This document shows positions 62,444-63,953 of a DNA stretch of 63,953 nucleotides, in pieces; within the stretch, counting starts at the first letter, position 1; the number at the start of each line of letters is the position of its first letter. Position numbers and translations under genes: made by a program. Under the pieces are notes generated by a model, which saw nothing but the letters and a program-made list of their open reading frames with translations, was not told the DNA's origin and ran no database searches. The stretch lies in contig NZ_AUWQ01000046.1 of NCBI RefSeq assembly GCF_000455205.1, forward strand, positions 1-63,953, given 5' to 3'. Source of the DNA: Mycobacterium sp. UM_CSW (GTDB lineage: Bacteria > Actinomycetota > Actinomycetes > Mycobacteriales > Mycobacteriaceae).

Positions 62444-63953
62444 TCAGGTGGCGAAATGCGCCTGGTTCACGTGTTCGGCCACCCGCAAGGCGTTGGCCGC
62501 CACCGTCAGGCTGGGATTCAACCCGGCGCTGGATGGAAAAAACGAGGCGTCCACCACGTAGAGGTTGTCCACCTCGTGCGCCCGGTTCTGTGGGTTGAGA
62601 GCGCTGGTTTTGGGATCGGTGCCGAAGCGGCACGTGCCGCAGACATGGCCCAGGGTGGAGTTGTTTGCGCCGGTTCGCAGTGTGAGGGTGCGATACGGCT
62701 TCAACACCTCTTTTATCTTCCGAATGAACACTGAGCGGCGGTCGACCTCGCTGGGGTGCAAACGGTATTGAAGCCGCAGCCGCTGGCGCCCATCCTCGCC
62801 GGGCCGGTCGCTTGGCAGGACACGGTTGTCCAGATACGGCAGGTCCTCCATGATCGGGGCCAGCACCAGCCCGCCATTGAAGAAGCGATCATAGATGGGC
62901 CGCACCGCCGGGCTGATCAGGCGCAGTGCCTTCGGCTGCCATCCGGGCTGGTTGGTGAACATATCCATCGACGCCAAATTCGCCATCGCGCCCGCCGACT
63001 GCACGGTGCCGTACTTCTGCCCGTCGGAGAAATAGAAATCGTTGAACCCGATTTCCTTGTTCTCGGCGGTGATCCTGCAGCCGGGTTGCGGCCAGACCTC
63101 GATCCAATCCATCAGATGGCGCATCAGGTTGCGCCCCACCACATCTGAGCCGTTGGCCAGCCCACTCGGCCAGTCACCGGAGCGGGAGTTGAGTAACAAG
63201 ACCGGGGTGGCCAGCGCGCCGGCGGCCAGCACCACGACCTTGCCTTTCAACGCCAGCATGTCGGAGCCATGCTGGGCGATCACCTGCTGCACCCGGGTGC
63301 GATCGGCCTCGAGGCGCACGACTCGGCACTGGTCCAGCAGGTGCGCCCCGTGCTCGGTAACGGCGGGCAGCACGCCGTTTCGGCCCGCGTCGTTCTTGCA
63401 GGACCGCTCGCAGAGATGGGCCTGACAGGTGGGACAGCCGTCGGTGTAGTCGCAGGCCATCGGCAGGTGGTAGGGGTGCAAGCCGCGCCCTGCCAGGTAG
63501 TTGACCAGTGGCTGATTGTCGGGCGAAAACGGCGGGGCCGCAGGCAAACCCACGTCGGCGGCCTCGGGGCGCAGGGGGTCGGGCGCGCCGCGGACCCCCA
63601 GCAGTTTTTCGGCCTCGGCGTACCACGGACTCAGCTCGTCATAGGTGATGGGCCAGGCCTCGGGCACGGTGGACTCCCCGGGGTCGCGGAAGTTTTGCCG
63701 CGGGGTGAAGTCCTGGGCGAAGAATCGCTCGCAGACCATGCCGTACAGGGCGGAGGACCCGCCGGTGCCGCTGCCGATGAACGGCACGAACCGTTTCGGG
63801 CGCCGCCCGCTGATGTCTTCGATCTCGTCAGTGGAGCGCCCGGCCCGGGCTAACGCGTCGTAGTAGGCCTCCGCCGAACGGGCGGCGCGCGGTTCGGCGA
63901 GTTCGGGCATGGCGGCGCGAATCGTTCCGGGGGTGCCGGGCAGTGTGGAGCGG
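62444..63953 (-). CDS. GMC-family oxidoreductase, N-terminus beyond the window
   Basis: The frame stays open through the window end, so the FAD-binding GxGxxG is missing and the ATG at 63910 is probably internal. Visible parts are the GMC block GSGTGGSSALYGM, a cysteine cluster (C-x5-C-x2-C-x4-C-x3-C in CDYTDGCPTCQAHLCERSC), DVVGRNLMRHL, and the C-terminal NLYVVDASFFPSSAGLNPSL, TVAANALR. The family oxidises alcohols or sterols to aldehydes or ketones. The cysteines may bind a metal or form disulfides. It is convergent with the glycosyltransferase, 34 bp away. Confidence 0.85.
   Translation of the reverse strand, partial: RSTLPGTPGTIRAAMPELAEPRAARSAEAYYDALARAGRSTDEIEDISGRRPKRFVPFIGSGTGGSSALYGMVCERFFAQDFTPRQNFRDPGESTVPEAWPITYDELSPWYAEAEKLLGVRGAPDPLRPEAADVGLPAAPPFSPDNQPLVNYLAGRGLHPYHLPMACDYTDGCPTCQAHLCERSCKNDAGRNGVLPAVTEHGAHLLDQCRVVRLEADRTRVQQVIAQHGSDMLALKGKVVVLAAGALATPVLLLNSRSGDWPSGLANGSDVVGRNLMRHLMDWIEVWPQPGCRITAENKEIGFNDFYFSDGQKYGTVQSAGAMANLASMDMFTNQPGWQPKALRLISPAVRPIYDRFFNGGLVLAPIMEDLPYLDNRVLPSDRPGEDGRQRLRLQYRLHPSEVDRRSVFIRKIKEVLKPYRTLTLRTGANNSTLGHVCGTCRFGTDPKTSALNPQNRAHEVDNLYVVDASFFPSSAGLNPSLTVAANALRVAEHVNQAHFAT

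Noticed and set aside
1-63953. tRNA, rRNA, insertion sequences or phage genes
   Set aside because: No transposase, integrase or conserved RNA segment was recognised on either strand.

Overview
The window is high-GC chromosomal DNA of a slow-growing, non-tuberculosis Mycobacterium, most like the M. avium complex or a relative. The basis is gene order and protein similarity recalled from M. tuberculosis (Mtb): the genes between about 1.5 and 49.6 kb follow the Mtb run Rv1537 (dinX) to Rv1568 (bioA). No rRNA, tRNA, insertion sequence, integrase or CRISPR array was seen.

Layout. 0-1.5 kb: the end of a Gln/Gly/Pro repeat protein, a terminator, and a membrane-protein/methyltransferase pair. 1.5-9.3 kb: dinX, ansA, lspA, an RluD-type pseudouridine synthase, a methyltransferase where Mtb has lprI, glbN, two short-chain dehydrogenases (Rv1543/Rv1544 type) and an SRPBCC protein (Rv1546 type). 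9.3-13.4 kb: a TetR-mmpS-mmpL export unit inserted before dnaE1. 13.5-20.4 kb: dnaE1 and a zinc-ribbon/cyclase/AAA regulator. 20.4-22.7 kb: a MerR-controlled accessory set (metallo-beta-lactamase fold, PPOX flavoprotein, VOC protein). 22.8-26.5 kb: fadD11-plsB1 (acyl activation and glycerol-3-phosphate acylation). 26.6-29.1 kb: an FAD monooxygenase operon diverging from a TetR gene, with twin operators, where Mtb has frdABCD. 29.1-38.1 kb: Ddn-like protein, ilvA, PAP2 phosphatase, PNPOx-like protein diverging from a MocR regulator, Mug glycosylase, a three-gene small-membrane-protein cluster beside a NarL-type regulator, a TIGR00027-type methyltransferase and vapBC11. 38.1-49.6 kb: treZ-treY-treX (trehalose from glycogen), an acyltransferase, ripD, a membrane protein and bioA.

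49.6 kb to the end is the most distinctive part and departs from the Mtb order after bioA. It holds a YbjN-like protein, a lone PE protein, mmpS with two mmpL genes in tandem, two tandem-duplicated PapA/WS-DGAT-like acyltransferases with duplicated leaders, a GT1 glycosyltransferase and a GMC oxidoreductase cut by the window end. Part of the upstream mmpL is AT-rich for this genome (47% G+C in 56401-56460, counted). The natural reading is a lineage-specific locus that makes and exports an acylated glycolipid; the product is unknown.

Small-scale signals include paired palindromic operators beside TetR, MerR and MocR genes, TANNNT -10 boxes 7-8 nt before start codons (leaderless transcripts), a 13-codon ORF overlapping the start of the Rv1543 homologue, and a 51-aa hydrophobic protein at 35577-35732.
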